Positions 38,121 through 47,400 of a stretch of DNA of 64,000 nucleotides are shown one piece after another. Numbering within the stretch: position 1 is the first letter of the stretch; the number at the start of each line of letters is the position of its first letter. The stretch covers positions 2,480,001-2,544,000 of the forward strand of contig OW818695.1 of NCBI GenBank assembly GCA_942493345.1, read 5' to 3'. A model generated the notes under the pieces. It was not told the DNA's origin, searched no databases, and worked only from the letters and a program-made list of their open reading frames with translations. The position numbers and the translations under genes were made by a program. The DNA comes from GWE2-42-39 sp942493345. Lineage in GTDB: Bacteria; Bacteroidota; Bacteroidia; Bacteroidales; Prolixibacteraceae.

Positions 38121-38493
38121 ATGACGAACCTAAACTTTGAATTGATGAAATCAATAATTTGCATTTCCTTTTTATTATTGATTGAAAGTTCTTTTTCACA
38201 AAACCATACGATACCCGGGGAACTTACAACCCCTTATCCAACCATCATTAATTTAGGGATTGAAAGAATAACAATTGACGAAGTTTTTAAAAATGTAGAA
38301 TTTCCGTATCCTCCGATTCCTGAACGAAAAGCACCGGATTTAAGGCCAAAAAGCAATTCCAGGGTGGTCGGCGGCCGTGTTCATTCCGAATATCAACGAC
38401 GATTATAAAGGGAAAGCCCCCGATTGCGGAGCCTTCGAAGCCGGGCAGAAACTGCCGCACTATGGCCCGAGATTAGGAAGCAAACGAAAATAA
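38121..38493 (+). pseudogene. Remnant of a secreted beta-helix enzyme, internally deleted and frameshifted
   Basis: The frame from 38121 encodes a signal peptide (MKSIICISFLLLIESSFSQ, internal ATG 38145) and an N-terminal segment PGELTTPYPTIINLGIE, then stops at 38408. The +1 frame continues the same kind of protein from 38377 to 38493 as VFIPNINDDYKGKAPDCGAF and then LPHYGPR, the typical C-terminus of large right-handed beta-helix proteins in PULs. Removing one C around 38375-38376 joins the frames as VVGGVFIPN. The joined product would be only about 123 residues, whereas related proteins are several hundred, so most of the middle is missing. It lies at the end of the PUL1 enzyme run and probably represents a lost lyase or hydrolase. 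Confidence 0.72.
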
Positions 38494-38840
38494 CAGAGGA
38501 TTTCGTTTTTCTGGCGTCTGTTCTCCCTAAAACAGCTAAAATAAAGGGATATTTTAGCTGTTTTTTTGAAATTAAAAATCGTTCAAATAGATTTTTCCCG
38601 TCAATTCAATTTTTTTAATTGAAAAATCAGTAATTGCATCTTTAAAAACAGATTCTTTACTTTTTACCCGGCAGGTTGAATGAAAATGCCATTCTTATAA
38701 ATCAGTAGTAAAAGAAGAAAGATTCTCTCTGCCTTTTTTTGAGGATGATATCTCTTGTATGTGTTTGATTTCTAAGAAAAAGAATTTATTTGAGATTTTC
38801 ATTTTATTTAAGTTCTTTGTACCTGAAGATTCAAACGATT
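38494..38840. other. Intergenic boundary between PUL1 and PUL2
   Basis: These 347 bases hold the strong terminator at 38529-38567 and the upstream region of the PUL2 sigma factor. AT content is high. I see no further gene and no clear TAnnTTTG box. Confidence 0.6.
38529..38567 (+). terminator. Rho-independent terminator ending PUL1
   Basis: A perfect 14-base stem (38529-38542 with 38551-38564, core ACAGCTAAAAT/ATTTTAGCTGT), an 8-base loop, and a run of seven T at 38561-38567. It separates PUL1 from the sigma factor gene of PUL2. Confidence 0.88.
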
Positions 38841-39431
38841 ATGAATGAACTTTTAAACCATAGGCTAAGGGAAGGCGATTCCAATTCATTTTCTGTTTTG
38901 TTTAAACAAACACATCCCCGGATGATGGGGTATTGCCAGTTATTTGTAAAAGATAAAAAGGATGCAGAGGATATCGTTCAGGAATGTTTCTATGGTCTTT
39001 GGGAAAACAGAAAAAAAATTGACCTTCATAAATCGGTAGAAAGTTTACTCTTTGTTTCATTGCGTAACCGTTGCCTGAATTACCTGAAAGAGCATTCCAA
39101 GTATTCATTTAATTCGCTTCAGGGAGGATACGTTGTCAACGAATTACAATATTTATATCAATTGGATTTCAATGAAGAAAAAGAAATGTCGCTTGAAGAG
39201 CAATTGGCTGAAGCGCTAAAAAAAGCAATTGAGGAACTTCCGGAGAGAAAGAAAACGATTCTTATAAAAAATAAAATCGAAGGTTTAAAACAAAAAGAAA
39301 TTGCCGAAGAATTGGGAATTTCAATAAAAACGGTCGAAAAACACTTGAAAGAAGCAAAAATCGAATTAAAGATGAAACTTGAAAAACAGTTTACTTCGCT
39401 TTCAGTGGTGCTTTATTTATTGTTCCAATAA
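38841..39431 (+). CDS. ECF RNA polymerase sigma factor of PUL2
   Basis: This 196-residue ECF sigma factor has region 2 in DAEDIVQECFYGLWENRKKI and region 4 in QKEIAEELGISIKTVEKHLK. The ATG at 38841 (MNELLNHRLREGDSNSF) gives the usual N-terminus; a longer frame from 38790 adds 17 hydrophobic residues not typical of the family. It is followed 76 bases later by FecR and then an STN-bearing SusC. It is clearly different in sequence from the PUL1 sigma factor, so the two loci are likely induced separately. Confidence 0.93.
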   Translation: MNELLNHRLREGDSNSFSVLFKQTHPRMMGYCQLFVKDKKDAEDIVQECFYGLWENRKKIDLHKSVESLLFVSLRNRCLNYLKEHSKYSFNSLQGGYVVNELQYLYQLDFNEEKEMSLEEQLAEALKKAIEELPERKKTILIKNKIEGLKQKEIAEELGISIKTVEKHLKEAKIELKMKLEKQFTSLSVVLYLLFQ

Positions 39432-39507
39432 CACGAAATCATTTTTTTATTCTTTTCGGGTAGGGTTTTTCAAAATTTGTTGTACTCATTTCTGAAAAAC
39501 AACACGG

Positions 39508-40485
39508 ATGGAAACAAAAATCAAAAAATATTTAGAAGGGAATGCATCTCACCAAGAAATGCTTGGTTTGATTTCTTGGCTTAACAACGAGGAGCATCGT
39601 ATGGAGTTCAGACAGATAAAAAAAGATTGGAAAGCTAGTCTGGATGAGCAAAAAGTTTCCCCATACACTTTATTGGAATTAGATAAATTTAAGTCGAGGA
39701 TACTGGATGAAAGAACCGGGAAAATAAAAAAAATAAATTTTTCACAGAAATTTTACAAGTATGCAGCGATTCTTCTGCTGATAATCGCCATCGGGGGTGG
39801 AACCTTTTCTTATTTTTCACAATCAGGAAATTACGCAATTTCCTACAATACCATTATTGCAGAAAACGGGCAAATTTCAAAAGCTGTGCTTCCCGACAAT
39901 ACCACGGTTTGGTTAAATTCCGGCTCCAGCCTAAAATACAGCAATCAATTTGGAATAAAAAACAGGAACATTGAATTAACCGGGCAGGCCTATTTTGATG
40001 TCACCAGGAATAAAAATCTTCCGTTCATCGTATCGTGCGATGTGGTCAATGTAAAAGTTTTGGGAACCCGTTTTACTGCCGAGGTTTATCCCGACAGTCC
40101 GGAAATCAGTGTCATTCTTGAAGAAGGCGCTGTTGAATTGACGCCAACCAACAGCCATAAAGCTTTTGCCCATCTCAAGCCGAACGAAATGATGGTGTAC
40201 AATAAGCAGGATAATAAATTTGAAATAAGGGAAGTAGTTACCGCAAAATATACATCATGGCGTGAAGGCATTATCCATATTTACGATCAGCCTTTGAAGG
40301 ATGTAGTTGCCAAATTGCAGAAAAAATACAACCAGCAAATTATTTTGGAAAAAGGACTTGAAGATTATAAAGTAACCTTTTCGATCAGAAATGAAGATTT
40401 TAACGATGTATTGGATATGCTGCTGGCTATCGTTTCGGCGAAAGCCCACCAGGAAGGAGAAATTATTTATCTGAAAAAAAATTAA
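39508..40485 (+). CDS. FecR-family anti-sigma factor of PUL2
   Basis: This 325-residue anti-sigma factor has a short cytosolic region, one membrane helix (about residues 78-96, YAAILLLIIAIGGGTFSYF) and a periplasmic FecR domain (NGQISKAVLPDNTTVWLNSG through LGTRFTAEVY). A C-terminal DUF4974-like STN-type domain follows (DQPLKDVVAKLQKKYNQQI). It should pair with the sigma factor 76 bases upstream and the STN domain of the SusC 91 bases downstream. Confidence 0.92.
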   Translation: METKIKKYLEGNASHQEMLGLISWLNNEEHRMEFRQIKKDWKASLDEQKVSPYTLLELDKFKSRILDERTGKIKKINFSQKFYKYAAILLLIIAIGGGTFSYFSQSGNYAISYNTIIAENGQISKAVLPDNTTVWLNSGSSLKYSNQFGIKNRNIELTGQAYFDVTRNKNLPFIVSCDVVNVKVLGTRFTAEVYPDSPEISVILEEGAVELTPTNSHKAFAHLKPNEMMVYNKQDNKFEIREVVTAKYTSWREGIIHIYDQPLKDVVAKLQKKYNQQIILEKGLEDYKVTFSIRNEDFNDVLDMLLAIVSAKAHQEGEIIYLKKN

Positions 40486-40491
40486 TAAAAA

Positions 40492-40547
40492 ACAGGAAAG
40501 TGCGACAACACTCTCCTGTCAATAAACTCTTCACTGCAAATGAAGAG
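40492..40547 (+). promoter_or_regulatory. Structured 5' leader of the PUL2 susC gene
   Basis: Two hairpins fill the short gap before susC: an 11-base stem with one mismatch (40492-40502 with 40509-40519) around a CGACAA loop, and a perfect CTCTTC/GAAGAG stem (40527-40532 and 40542-40547). The first could look like a terminator but has no T-run. The plan matches the PUL1 leader. Confidence 0.4.
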
Positions 40548-40576
40548 AAATGTTAACCAAATAACAGTACAAATTT

Positions 40577-43500
40577 ATGAAAAAAGATTGTAAAACCAGG
40601 GGACTGTTTGTCCCTGACATCTGGTATCAGATGAGAAAAATTCTTATTACTATGAAGTTGTCTTTGGTCATCATTTTATTCAGTCTGTTCTCTGCGGGAG
40701 CCAGTGTTTACAGTCAAAACTCCAAATTGAACCTGGATTATAATAATGTGAGCTTGAAAGAAGTGTTGGGGGCTATCGAAGACCAGAGTGAATTTCGTTT
40801 TGCCTTTAGTTCCGAATACCTTGATCTGGATAGGAAAGTTTCCGTTCGTTTCGAGAATGAGTCGGTTGCCACCATTCTCGATAATATTTTTAAAGAAACC
40901 GATATCCGGTATTCGGTAAAGGAACGGATGATCATTCTTTACAAAGATGAAGTGGTTGTGAACAAGGCAATCCAGCAAAAATCCATTGCCGGGAAAGTTA
41001 CTGATTCTTCAGGAACGTCGCTCCCCGGAGTTTCGGTGGTCGTAAAAGGGACCACGACCGGAACAATTACTGATTCCGACGGGAAATATTCCCTGAATAG
41101 TGTTCCGGCTGATGCTATACTGGTGTTTTCGTTCGTGGGGATGAAAACACAGGAAATAAAGGTCGAAGGGAAGGCAATTGCAAACGTAAAACTTGAAGAC
41201 GAAACCATTGGACTGGAAGAAGTTGTTGCAATTGGGTATGGAACAGTAAAGAAAAGTGATCTGACAGGCTCGGTTGTTTCATTAAACAAAGAAGATTTAA
41301 ACAATGTTAATCCGGTATCGGTAGATCAACTGCTGCAAGGCAGGGCTGCGGGTGTTCAAATCACACAAGCAAGCCATGCTCCGGGAGGTGGCGTTTCTGT
41401 TAGGATCAGGGGAACCGGTTCTATAACTGCAGGGCAAGAACCCCTTTATGTGGTGGATGGGTTTCCTATAAACAATGTTGCTACTGCAACCGGGAAGCTA
41501 AATAGTGGATTTGATGGCGAACTGCCTGATAACAATCCATTGAACTCCATAAACCCGGCCGATATTAAGTCTGTTGAAATTCTGAAGGATGCTTCTGCTG
41601 CTGCGATCTATGGATCAAGAGGTTCGAATGGGGTTGTGATTATAACCACAAAAAGTGGAACGAGTGGCAGTGTACCTAAATTTAATTTTAACACGAGTTA
41701 TTCGGTTACCAGGATCAGGCATAAAATTGACCTGTTAAACACATCCGAATATATTAATGTAATGAACGAATTGGAAATTGCCAGAGGTCATTCAGCCCCC
41801 TTTAATAACGATTTTATTAATTCGGTCGGAGCTGGAACCGATTGGCAGGATGAGATATTGCAAATAGGGTTCACACAGACGAATAACCTATCCTTGTCGG
41901 GACAATCCGGAGGAACTACTTACTACTCGTCACTCAGTACCTATAAAGAAGAGGGTATTATAAAGAATACTGGTTACGACCGTTATCAGGCCAGGTTGAA
42001 TATCGATCAGAAGGTTAGTGACAAATTCACTTTTGGGATGAAGTTGAACACCTCCTTCGAAAAAAACAAACAGGTTCCGGTAAATGGGTTTGCTATTAAT
42101 GAACAAGGTGACGCCGTCTATCTGGCCCTTAATAATGCCCCCGTTAATCCCGTTTTTAATGATGATGGCAGTGTTTTCAGACCTGACAAAGATGGGGAAT
42201 TATTTGCATTGACCTTAGGCAGCCCTTACGGTGTAATCAATGGCCAGATACTTAAAGAAGCGATTAATCGGACCATCGTGAATATTTATGGAGAGTATAG
42301 CTTTCTGCCGGAATTAAAAGGTAAAATAACACTAGGGTCTGACAGAATGAATAAACGCAGGGATATTTATTCGAACAGGATATCTCAACAGGGTGAATCT
42401 GCGGGGGGTATTGCCACTATTGTAGGCGGTGAATTGTCAAATATGCTGCTGGAAGGTATTTTGACCTATAACAAAACGATAGCCGATAAGCATTCATTAA
42501 CTGCAATGATAGGAAACACCTATCAGATTTTTGAGAACAGGACTTTTTCTGCCGGAACTCAGGGATTTGCTTCAGACGTTATCGAAACAAACGACTTAAG
42601 TTTAGGAACTCAGTCCCTAAATGAAGTGGGCAGTTTTGCGACTGAACGCAGACTATTGTCTTACATCGGTAGGGTTAATTATGGTTTTGATGATAAGTAT
42701 TTGCTAACTGCTTCGATAAGGGCTGATGGGTCTTCCAATTTTGGGGCCAATAAGCGATATGGCTATTTCACTTCTTTTTCCGGAGCATGGAAAATTATAA
42801 ACGAATCGTTTCTAAAGGATTCCGATGTACTTTCCGACTTAAAATTAAGAGCCGGTTGGGGACAACTTGGAAACGACGATATTGGCATTGGGCGTGCCAT
42901 TGCGACCTATTCAGGAGGCGCTGTTGCTGTTTTTGGCGGACAACAGGTGTCTGGGGTTTCTCCTTCAAGGATACCAAACCCGGACTTAAAGTGGGAAACT
43001 TCTGAGCAGTTGAATTTTGGCGTAGATTTTGGGTTTTTTAAATCCCGGATAAGGGGAAGTATCGATTACTATAAAAAATCAAATAAAGATTTACTGCTTA
43101 ACCTTCCAATACCGAGCACTTCCGGGTTTTCAGTGCTTGCCAGCAACGTAGGCCAGGTTGATAATTCAGGCATCGAAGTAATGATTAGTACTGTTAATTT
43201 GACCGGGAAATTGAAATGGTCGACCGATTTAAATTTTTCAACCTCTAAAAATGAGGTAGTAAGTTTAGGTAATATACCGGAGATTATCCAAACAAATTCG
43301 AATATACAGTCCCTTATCAGGCCGGGAGAAGCGCTGTATTCCTATTACGGTATCAAAGCAACAGGGATTTTCCAGGAAGGGCAGGAACCTATTGCCGCCC
43401 AACCAAATATAGTACCCGGAAACCCAATATGGCTGGACGCGAACAAGGATGATCAAATTACGGATGCTGACAGGGTTGTTTTAGGCAATCCCTATCCTGA

Positions 43501-43990
43501 TTTCACTTTTGGTATAAACAATTCGCTTAGTTATAAGAATTTTAAGTTGAATGTATTTATTGATGGGGCTTTAGGTCAGGAATTGATAAATTGGGTACTT
43601 GTTGATGCGCTATATCCAAACGACACTTACAGAAACCGGCTGGCAGAACCATTGCTTAACCGCTGGACTCCGGAAAATCCGACCAATAAATGGCCATCTG
43701 CAATAGACTTTAGTAAATATGGAGGTTCGCAATCGAACAGTTTTTTAATATCAGATGCTTCTTTTGTTCGTTTAAAGAGTGTGCAGTTGACATACAATGT
43801 TCCTATGGATAATATACACTTTTTAAAGTCTCTCGATGTATTTATTGGAGGACAGAACCTGTTCGTGTTGACAGACTATCCCGGATATGATCCGGATGTT
43901 AACTCATTGGGACAGTCAGGGGCCCGTATCGACCGTACTGCATATCCGTCATCCAGGGTATTTCAAATAGGAATTAATGTAGGATTTTAA
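40577..43990 (+). CDS. susC: SusC-like TonB-dependent outer-membrane transporter with STN domain (PUL2)
   Basis: This 1137-residue transporter has a long basic lead and signal (to about residue 46), an STN domain (about 51-121), a CarboxypepD_reg-like domain (SIAGKVTDSSGTSLPGVSVV, about 136-212), and a plug (LEEVVAIGYGTVKKSDLTGS, PLYVVDGFPINN, SVEILKDASAAAIYGSRGSNG). The barrel ends RVFQIGINVGF. It imports glycan fragments together with the SusD encoded 12 bases later. The STN domain shows it is also the ligand sensor for the adjacent FecR and sigma factor. Confidence 0.96.
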   Translation: MKKDCKTRGLFVPDIWYQMRKILITMKLSLVIILFSLFSAGASVYSQNSKLNLDYNNVSLKEVLGAIEDQSEFRFAFSSEYLDLDRKVSVRFENESVATILDNIFKETDIRYSVKERMIILYKDEVVVNKAIQQKSIAGKVTDSSGTSLPGVSVVVKGTTTGTITDSDGKYSLNSVPADAILVFSFVGMKTQEIKVEGKAIANVKLEDETIGLEEVVAIGYGTVKKSDLTGSVVSLNKEDLNNVNPVSVDQLLQGRAAGVQITQASHAPGGGVSVRIRGTGSITAGQEPLYVVDGFPINNVATATGKLNSGFDGELPDNNPLNSINPADIKSVEILKDASAAAIYGSRGSNGVVIITTKSGTSGSVPKFNFNTSYSVTRIRHKIDLLNTSEYINVMNELEIARGHSAPFNNDFINSVGAGTDWQDEILQIGFTQTNNLSLSGQSGGTTYYSSLSTYKEEGIIKNTGYDRYQARLNIDQKVSDKFTFGMKLNTSFEKNKQVPVNGFAINEQGDAVYLALNNAPVNPVFNDDGSVFRPDKDGELFALTLGSPYGVINGQILKEAINRTIVNIYGEYSFLPELKGKITLGSDRMNKRRDIYSNRISQQGESAGGIATIVGGELSNMLLEGILTYNKTIADKHSLTAMIGNTYQIFENRTFSAGTQGFASDVIETNDLSLGTQSLNEVGSFATERRLLSYIGRVNYGFDDKYLLTASIRADGSSNFGANKRYGYFTSFSGAWKIINESFLKDSDVLSDLKLRAGWGQLGNDDIGIGRAIATYSGGAVAVFGGQQVSGVSPSRIPNPDLKWETSEQLNFGVDFGFFKSRIRGSIDYYKKSNKDLLLNLPIPSTSGFSVLASNVGQVDNSGIEVMISTVNLTGKLKWSTDLNFSTSKNEVVSLGNIPEIIQTNSNIQSLIRPGEALYSYYGIKATGIFQEGQEPIAAQPNIVPGNPIWLDANKDDQITDADRVVLGNPYPDFTFGINNSLSYKNFKLNVFIDGALGQELINWVLVDALYPNDTYRNRLAEPLLNRWTPENPTNKWPSAIDFSKYGGSQSNSFLISDASFVRLKSVQLTYNVPMDNIHFLKSLDVFIGGQNLFVLTDYPGYDPDVNSLGQSGARIDRTAYPSSRVFQIGINVGF

Positions 43991-44002
43991 AATTAAAGGA
44001 AA

Positions 44003-45481
44003 ATGAAATTATTAAACAGATATTCAGTATTTGCCATAGGTTTACTGGCTCTTTTACTGTCGGGCTGTGAAAAACCATTAGAAATTGAACCAAAATCTGA
44101 ATTTTCGGGGGCCTTTCTGGATACACAGGAAGGTATTGAAGCACTTTTAGCATCCGCGTATGCCGATGCCCAATTAAATGGATGGGGGGGAGCTGCCGAC
44201 TATATCGCTTTAAATGAATGCACTGCCGATGTATTTAGAGATTACATTGGGGCTTACTTTAACAATACACTAAGAAAGTATCAGGAATTCAGTTTTGATC
44301 CGGGCCACACTGAAGTTATACAACCTTATTGGCGCCAAAACTACAGGGCTATAAGGGATGCCAACATATTGATTACAGTGATTCCGGATCATCCATTATT
44401 AAGTCAGGAACTTAAGGACAGGTATCTGGGTGAAGCTAAGTTTATTAGGGCAACTGCGTATAACCTTCTTTATGACTGGTTTGGGGGAGTTCCTTTGATT
44501 ACTGAGACTACAACCGATCTTTTCCCGGAACGCGCCACCGCTCAGGAAATTGAGGATTTCGTGATTTCAGAACTAAAAGCAGCAGCTCCTTTACTGCCAA
44601 CAACTGTACCGGCAACTGAATTTGGAAGGGCAACCCGAGGTTCGGCTTTAGGCGTATTGGCCCAGTTTCAGTTAAACGTAAAAAAATGGGCAGATGCAGC
44701 ACAAACAGCTCAACAAGTAATTGATCTGGGGGTTTACCAATTGTTACCAAATTACGCTGACATTTTTGCATTGGATAATGAAGGCAATAATGAAATGATC
44801 TATGTTTTTCCGAACATAGACGTTGAACCGGTTGGAAGCAATTGGACCCGAAATGTGCTCCCCGGCGATTATCCTACTTCAGTGGTGAATGCTGCAACTC
44901 AGGTAGTTATTCCTATTCCTTTTTACAATACGTTTGATCCAAACGATAAAAGAGCTGGGTTGATTGTCACTCACTATGTTTCATCGAAAGGAGTAAATGT
45001 AGATTTACTTAATCCGAAATCTGCACCTCTGGGCGATAAATATAAACATCCAAGGAGTTTTAAGTATCCTATTGATGAGGATTCAGCCGATCCAACCATT
45101 GGGGGTCAGGATGTACCCTATATTCGATACTCCCAAATATTGTTGACCCGGTCAGAAGGATTGGTAATGTCTACTGGTACCGTTTCTCAGGAAGCTTTGA
45201 ATTTATTAAACATGGTGAGAAACAGAGCAGGGCTTCCTAATTATACACTTACAGATATTCCAAACCAGGCTACTTTCATCGATAAAATACTTACTGAGAG
45301 AGCTTGGGAGTTTTACAGTGAAGGAAAAAGAAGGCCGGATTTAATCAGGCATGGCAGATTTATCCAAAATGCCTTGGATAGAGGCATCATTTTGGCTAAA
45401 CCTTTCCATGTTCTATTTCCAATTCCACAACCAGAGAGAGATGCCAATGAAAAGTTGGCACAGAACGAAGGTTATAATTGA
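44003..45481 (+). CDS. susD: SusD/RagB-family outer-membrane glycan-binding lipoprotein (PUL2)
   Basis: This 492-residue lipoprotein has the lipobox LALLLSGCEKP. SusD features are GEAKFIRATAYNLLYDWFGG, PERATAQEIEDFVISELK, YIRYSQILLTRSEGLV and ILTERAWEFYSEGKRRPDL. It caps the SusC channel on the cell surface and binds the imported glycan. It shows little obvious similarity to the PUL1 SusD, so ligands probably differ. A strong terminator follows. Confidence 0.94.
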   Translation: MKLLNRYSVFAIGLLALLLSGCEKPLEIEPKSEFSGAFLDTQEGIEALLASAYADAQLNGWGGAADYIALNECTADVFRDYIGAYFNNTLRKYQEFSFDPGHTEVIQPYWRQNYRAIRDANILITVIPDHPLLSQELKDRYLGEAKFIRATAYNLLYDWFGGVPLITETTTDLFPERATAQEIEDFVISELKAAAPLLPTTVPATEFGRATRGSALGVLAQFQLNVKKWADAAQTAQQVIDLGVYQLLPNYADIFALDNEGNNEMIYVFPNIDVEPVGSNWTRNVLPGDYPTSVVNAATQVVIPIPFYNTFDPNDKRAGLIVTHYVSSKGVNVDLLNPKSAPLGDKYKHPRSFKYPIDEDSADPTIGGQDVPYIRYSQILLTRSEGLVMSTGTVSQEALNLLNMVRNRAGLPNYTLTDIPNQATFIDKILTERAWEFYSEGKRRPDLIRHGRFIQNALDRGIILAKPFHVLFPIPQPERDANEKLAQNEGYN

Positions 45482-45502
45482 ATCTCAGATTATAAAATTA
45501 AG

Positions 45503-45536
45503 ATATACAGGGGAGCTTTCTCTCCTGTATATTTTT
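45503..45536 (+). terminator. Rho-independent terminator after PUL2 susD
   Basis: A 13-base stem with one G-T wobble (45503-45515 with 45520-45532, core ATATACAGG/CCTGTATAT), a CTTT loop and five T. As in PUL1, a terminator sits between susD and the enzyme genes. Confidence 0.82.
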
Positions 45537-45610
45537 CATAACTGAATGAATGTTTTGATTTATTCATTATAAATACCTTTTAAATGTACTCGTCAAAAAC
45601 CTAGCAACAA

Positions 45611-47218
45611 ATGGCCAGAATGAAAAAATTTAAAAGCGCTACAGGAACTTTTTTCAGCCGCAAACCGGTTATTTTGCTTCTGTTAATATGCAACACACTA
45701 GTTGTATCGCCCCTTCAGGCCCAAACCGCACGCATAAAGATCGACCTTGACCGCACCATCGGGGAAGTCGATAAAAATATCTACGGAAATTTCATTGAAC
45801 ACCTTGGGCGTTGTGTCTATCAGGGAATTTACGATCCCGGCAACCCGTTGTCGGACGAAAAAGGTTGCCGGAAAGATTTAATGGCGGCACTTCGTGAGTT
45901 GAAACCATCCATCGTTCGTTACCCCGGAGGGAATTTTGTATCCAATTACAATTGGCTGGATGGCGTGGGCCCAAAATCAGAACGCCCGCCCCGAATGGAA
46001 CTTGCCTGGGGAACCTTGGAAACGAATCAATTTGGTACGAATGAATTTATTGAATATGCAAAAGCGATCGATACAGAACCATATATTGCAGTAAATCTTG
46101 GCACCGGAACTATTGAAGAAGCCAGAAGATGGGTTGAATATTGTAATGTAAAGGATGGGCCATATTTTGCAGAGTTGCGCAAAAAGCATGGTTATCCTGA
46201 ACCGTACAACGTTAAATACTGGGGATTGGGAAATGAAATGGATGGGACCTGGCAAATGGGGCACATGAGTGTTGAAAACTATGTGGAAAAAGCTCGTGAA
46301 GCGGCCAAACTGATGCAACGCACATCGCCCGATATAAAATTAATAGCGGCCGGTTCTGCAAATTACAGATCAGGAGCCGATCCCGATCACTGGAACCAAA
46401 CAATACTGGAAGAATTGAAAGATGTTATTGATTACATAGCCCTTCATATCTATGTTGGTAACCCTGATAATAATTACTACAATTATATTTCAACACCTCT
46501 AATTATGGAGCAACGCACCCGGATTGTGAAAGGGATGGTTGATCGGGTGATGCAAACTGCGAACCGGGTCAATCGTCAGCCAATTTATATTGCATGGGAT
46601 GAGTATAATGTTTGCTACAGGGGGGTAAAAGGATTGGAAGAAACCTATAATTTGGAAGATGCATTGGTGATTGCTGGCTTTTTGAATGCTTTTATCCGGA
46701 ATGCCGATATCATTAAAATGGCAAATCTTGCACAATTGGTAAATGTTATAGCTCCGGTTGTTACAAATGAAAATGGGATGTTCAAACAGACAATTTTCTA
46801 TCCCTTACAGTTATTTGCCAATAATATGTACGGTACTTCATTAGATGTTTTTGTCGAATGTAAAACCTACGACACAGATAAGTTTTTTAACGGGAAAGAC
46901 CAATTGCCTTCCCTGCAAAAGAACGTTCCTTATCTCGATGTTTCAGCTACTTATAATGAAAACGAAATCATTTTATGCGTAGTTAATCGAAACAAAGACG
47001 AAGCAATAGCCACTGAAATCATTTCACAAAACGGTTCATTTGCTGATAAACTTGAGGTTTATGAGTTTAATGGCCCTAATTTGAAATCAGAAAATAATTT
47101 TGATAAAATAGAGGTCAAAACAAGTAAAAAACCTTCAGTAAAACCAAATGGTAATAAAATCACGTATACCTTTCAGCCACATTCGCTTACAATGATAAAA
47201 GCTAAATTGACAAAATAG
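45611..47218 (+). CDS. GH51 alpha-L-arabinofuranosidase
   Basis: This 535-residue exported GH51 enzyme removes alpha-L-arabinofuranosyl residues with retention. After the signal (about residues 20-37) come IYGNFIEHLGRCVYQGIYD and VRYPGGNFVSNYNW, typical of the family. Glu209 in GLGNEMDGTWQMG is the acid/base and Glu331 in IAWDEYNVCYR the nucleophile. Length fits the family. A second in-frame ATG three codons in is equally possible. It is the only glycoside hydrolase of PUL2 visible here, and with five sulfatases downstream suggests a sulfated arabinose-containing substrate. Confidence 0.93.
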   Translation: MARMKKFKSATGTFFSRKPVILLLLICNTLVVSPLQAQTARIKIDLDRTIGEVDKNIYGNFIEHLGRCVYQGIYDPGNPLSDEKGCRKDLMAALRELKPSIVRYPGGNFVSNYNWLDGVGPKSERPPRMELAWGTLETNQFGTNEFIEYAKAIDTEPYIAVNLGTGTIEEARRWVEYCNVKDGPYFAELRKKHGYPEPYNVKYWGLGNEMDGTWQMGHMSVENYVEKAREAAKLMQRTSPDIKLIAAGSANYRSGADPDHWNQTILEELKDVIDYIALHIYVGNPDNNYYNYISTPLIMEQRTRIVKGMVDRVMQTANRVNRQPIYIAWDEYNVCYRGVKGLEETYNLEDALVIAGFLNAFIRNADIIKMANLAQLVNVIAPVVTNENGMFKQTIFYPLQLFANNMYGTSLDVFVECKTYDTDKFFNGKDQLPSLQKNVPYLDVSATYNENEIILCVVNRNKDEAIATEIISQNGSFADKLEVYEFNGPNLKSENNFDKIEVKTSKKPSVKPNGNKITYTFQPHSLTMIKAKLTK

Positions 47219-47250
47219 AATTATATAACTTAGCCTGTCTTCATCTGGTC

Positions 47251-47271
47251 TCCCTGAACTTGCTTCAGGGA
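47251..47271. repeat. Short perfect palindrome, REP-like
   Basis: TCCCTGAA and TTCAGGGA form an 8-base perfect stem around CTTGC, inside GGTC...ACCC. No T-run follows, so it is not a classic terminator. The sequence type resembles short palindromic repeats dispersed in Bacteroidota genomes; one copy is seen here. Confidence 0.45.
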
Positions 47272-47400
47272 CCCATTAATGAAACGATGCTGAAAATCTT
47301 GCGTCAGAAATTAGATGATAAAATACCAGGAAACAAAAAAGCAAGAGTTTAAAGAATCGGTACACTTTCATTCTGGTTTTTAACAATACAATGAATAAAG

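Noticed and set aside
38424..38618. Short plus-strand open frame of 64 codons across the PUL1 terminator.
   Set aside because: It reads through a perfect terminator hairpin and overlaps the better-supported beta-helix remnant in another frame.
40492..40519. Hairpin between PUL2 fecR and susC as a terminator.
   Set aside because: No T-run follows the stem; a leader structure is more likely.
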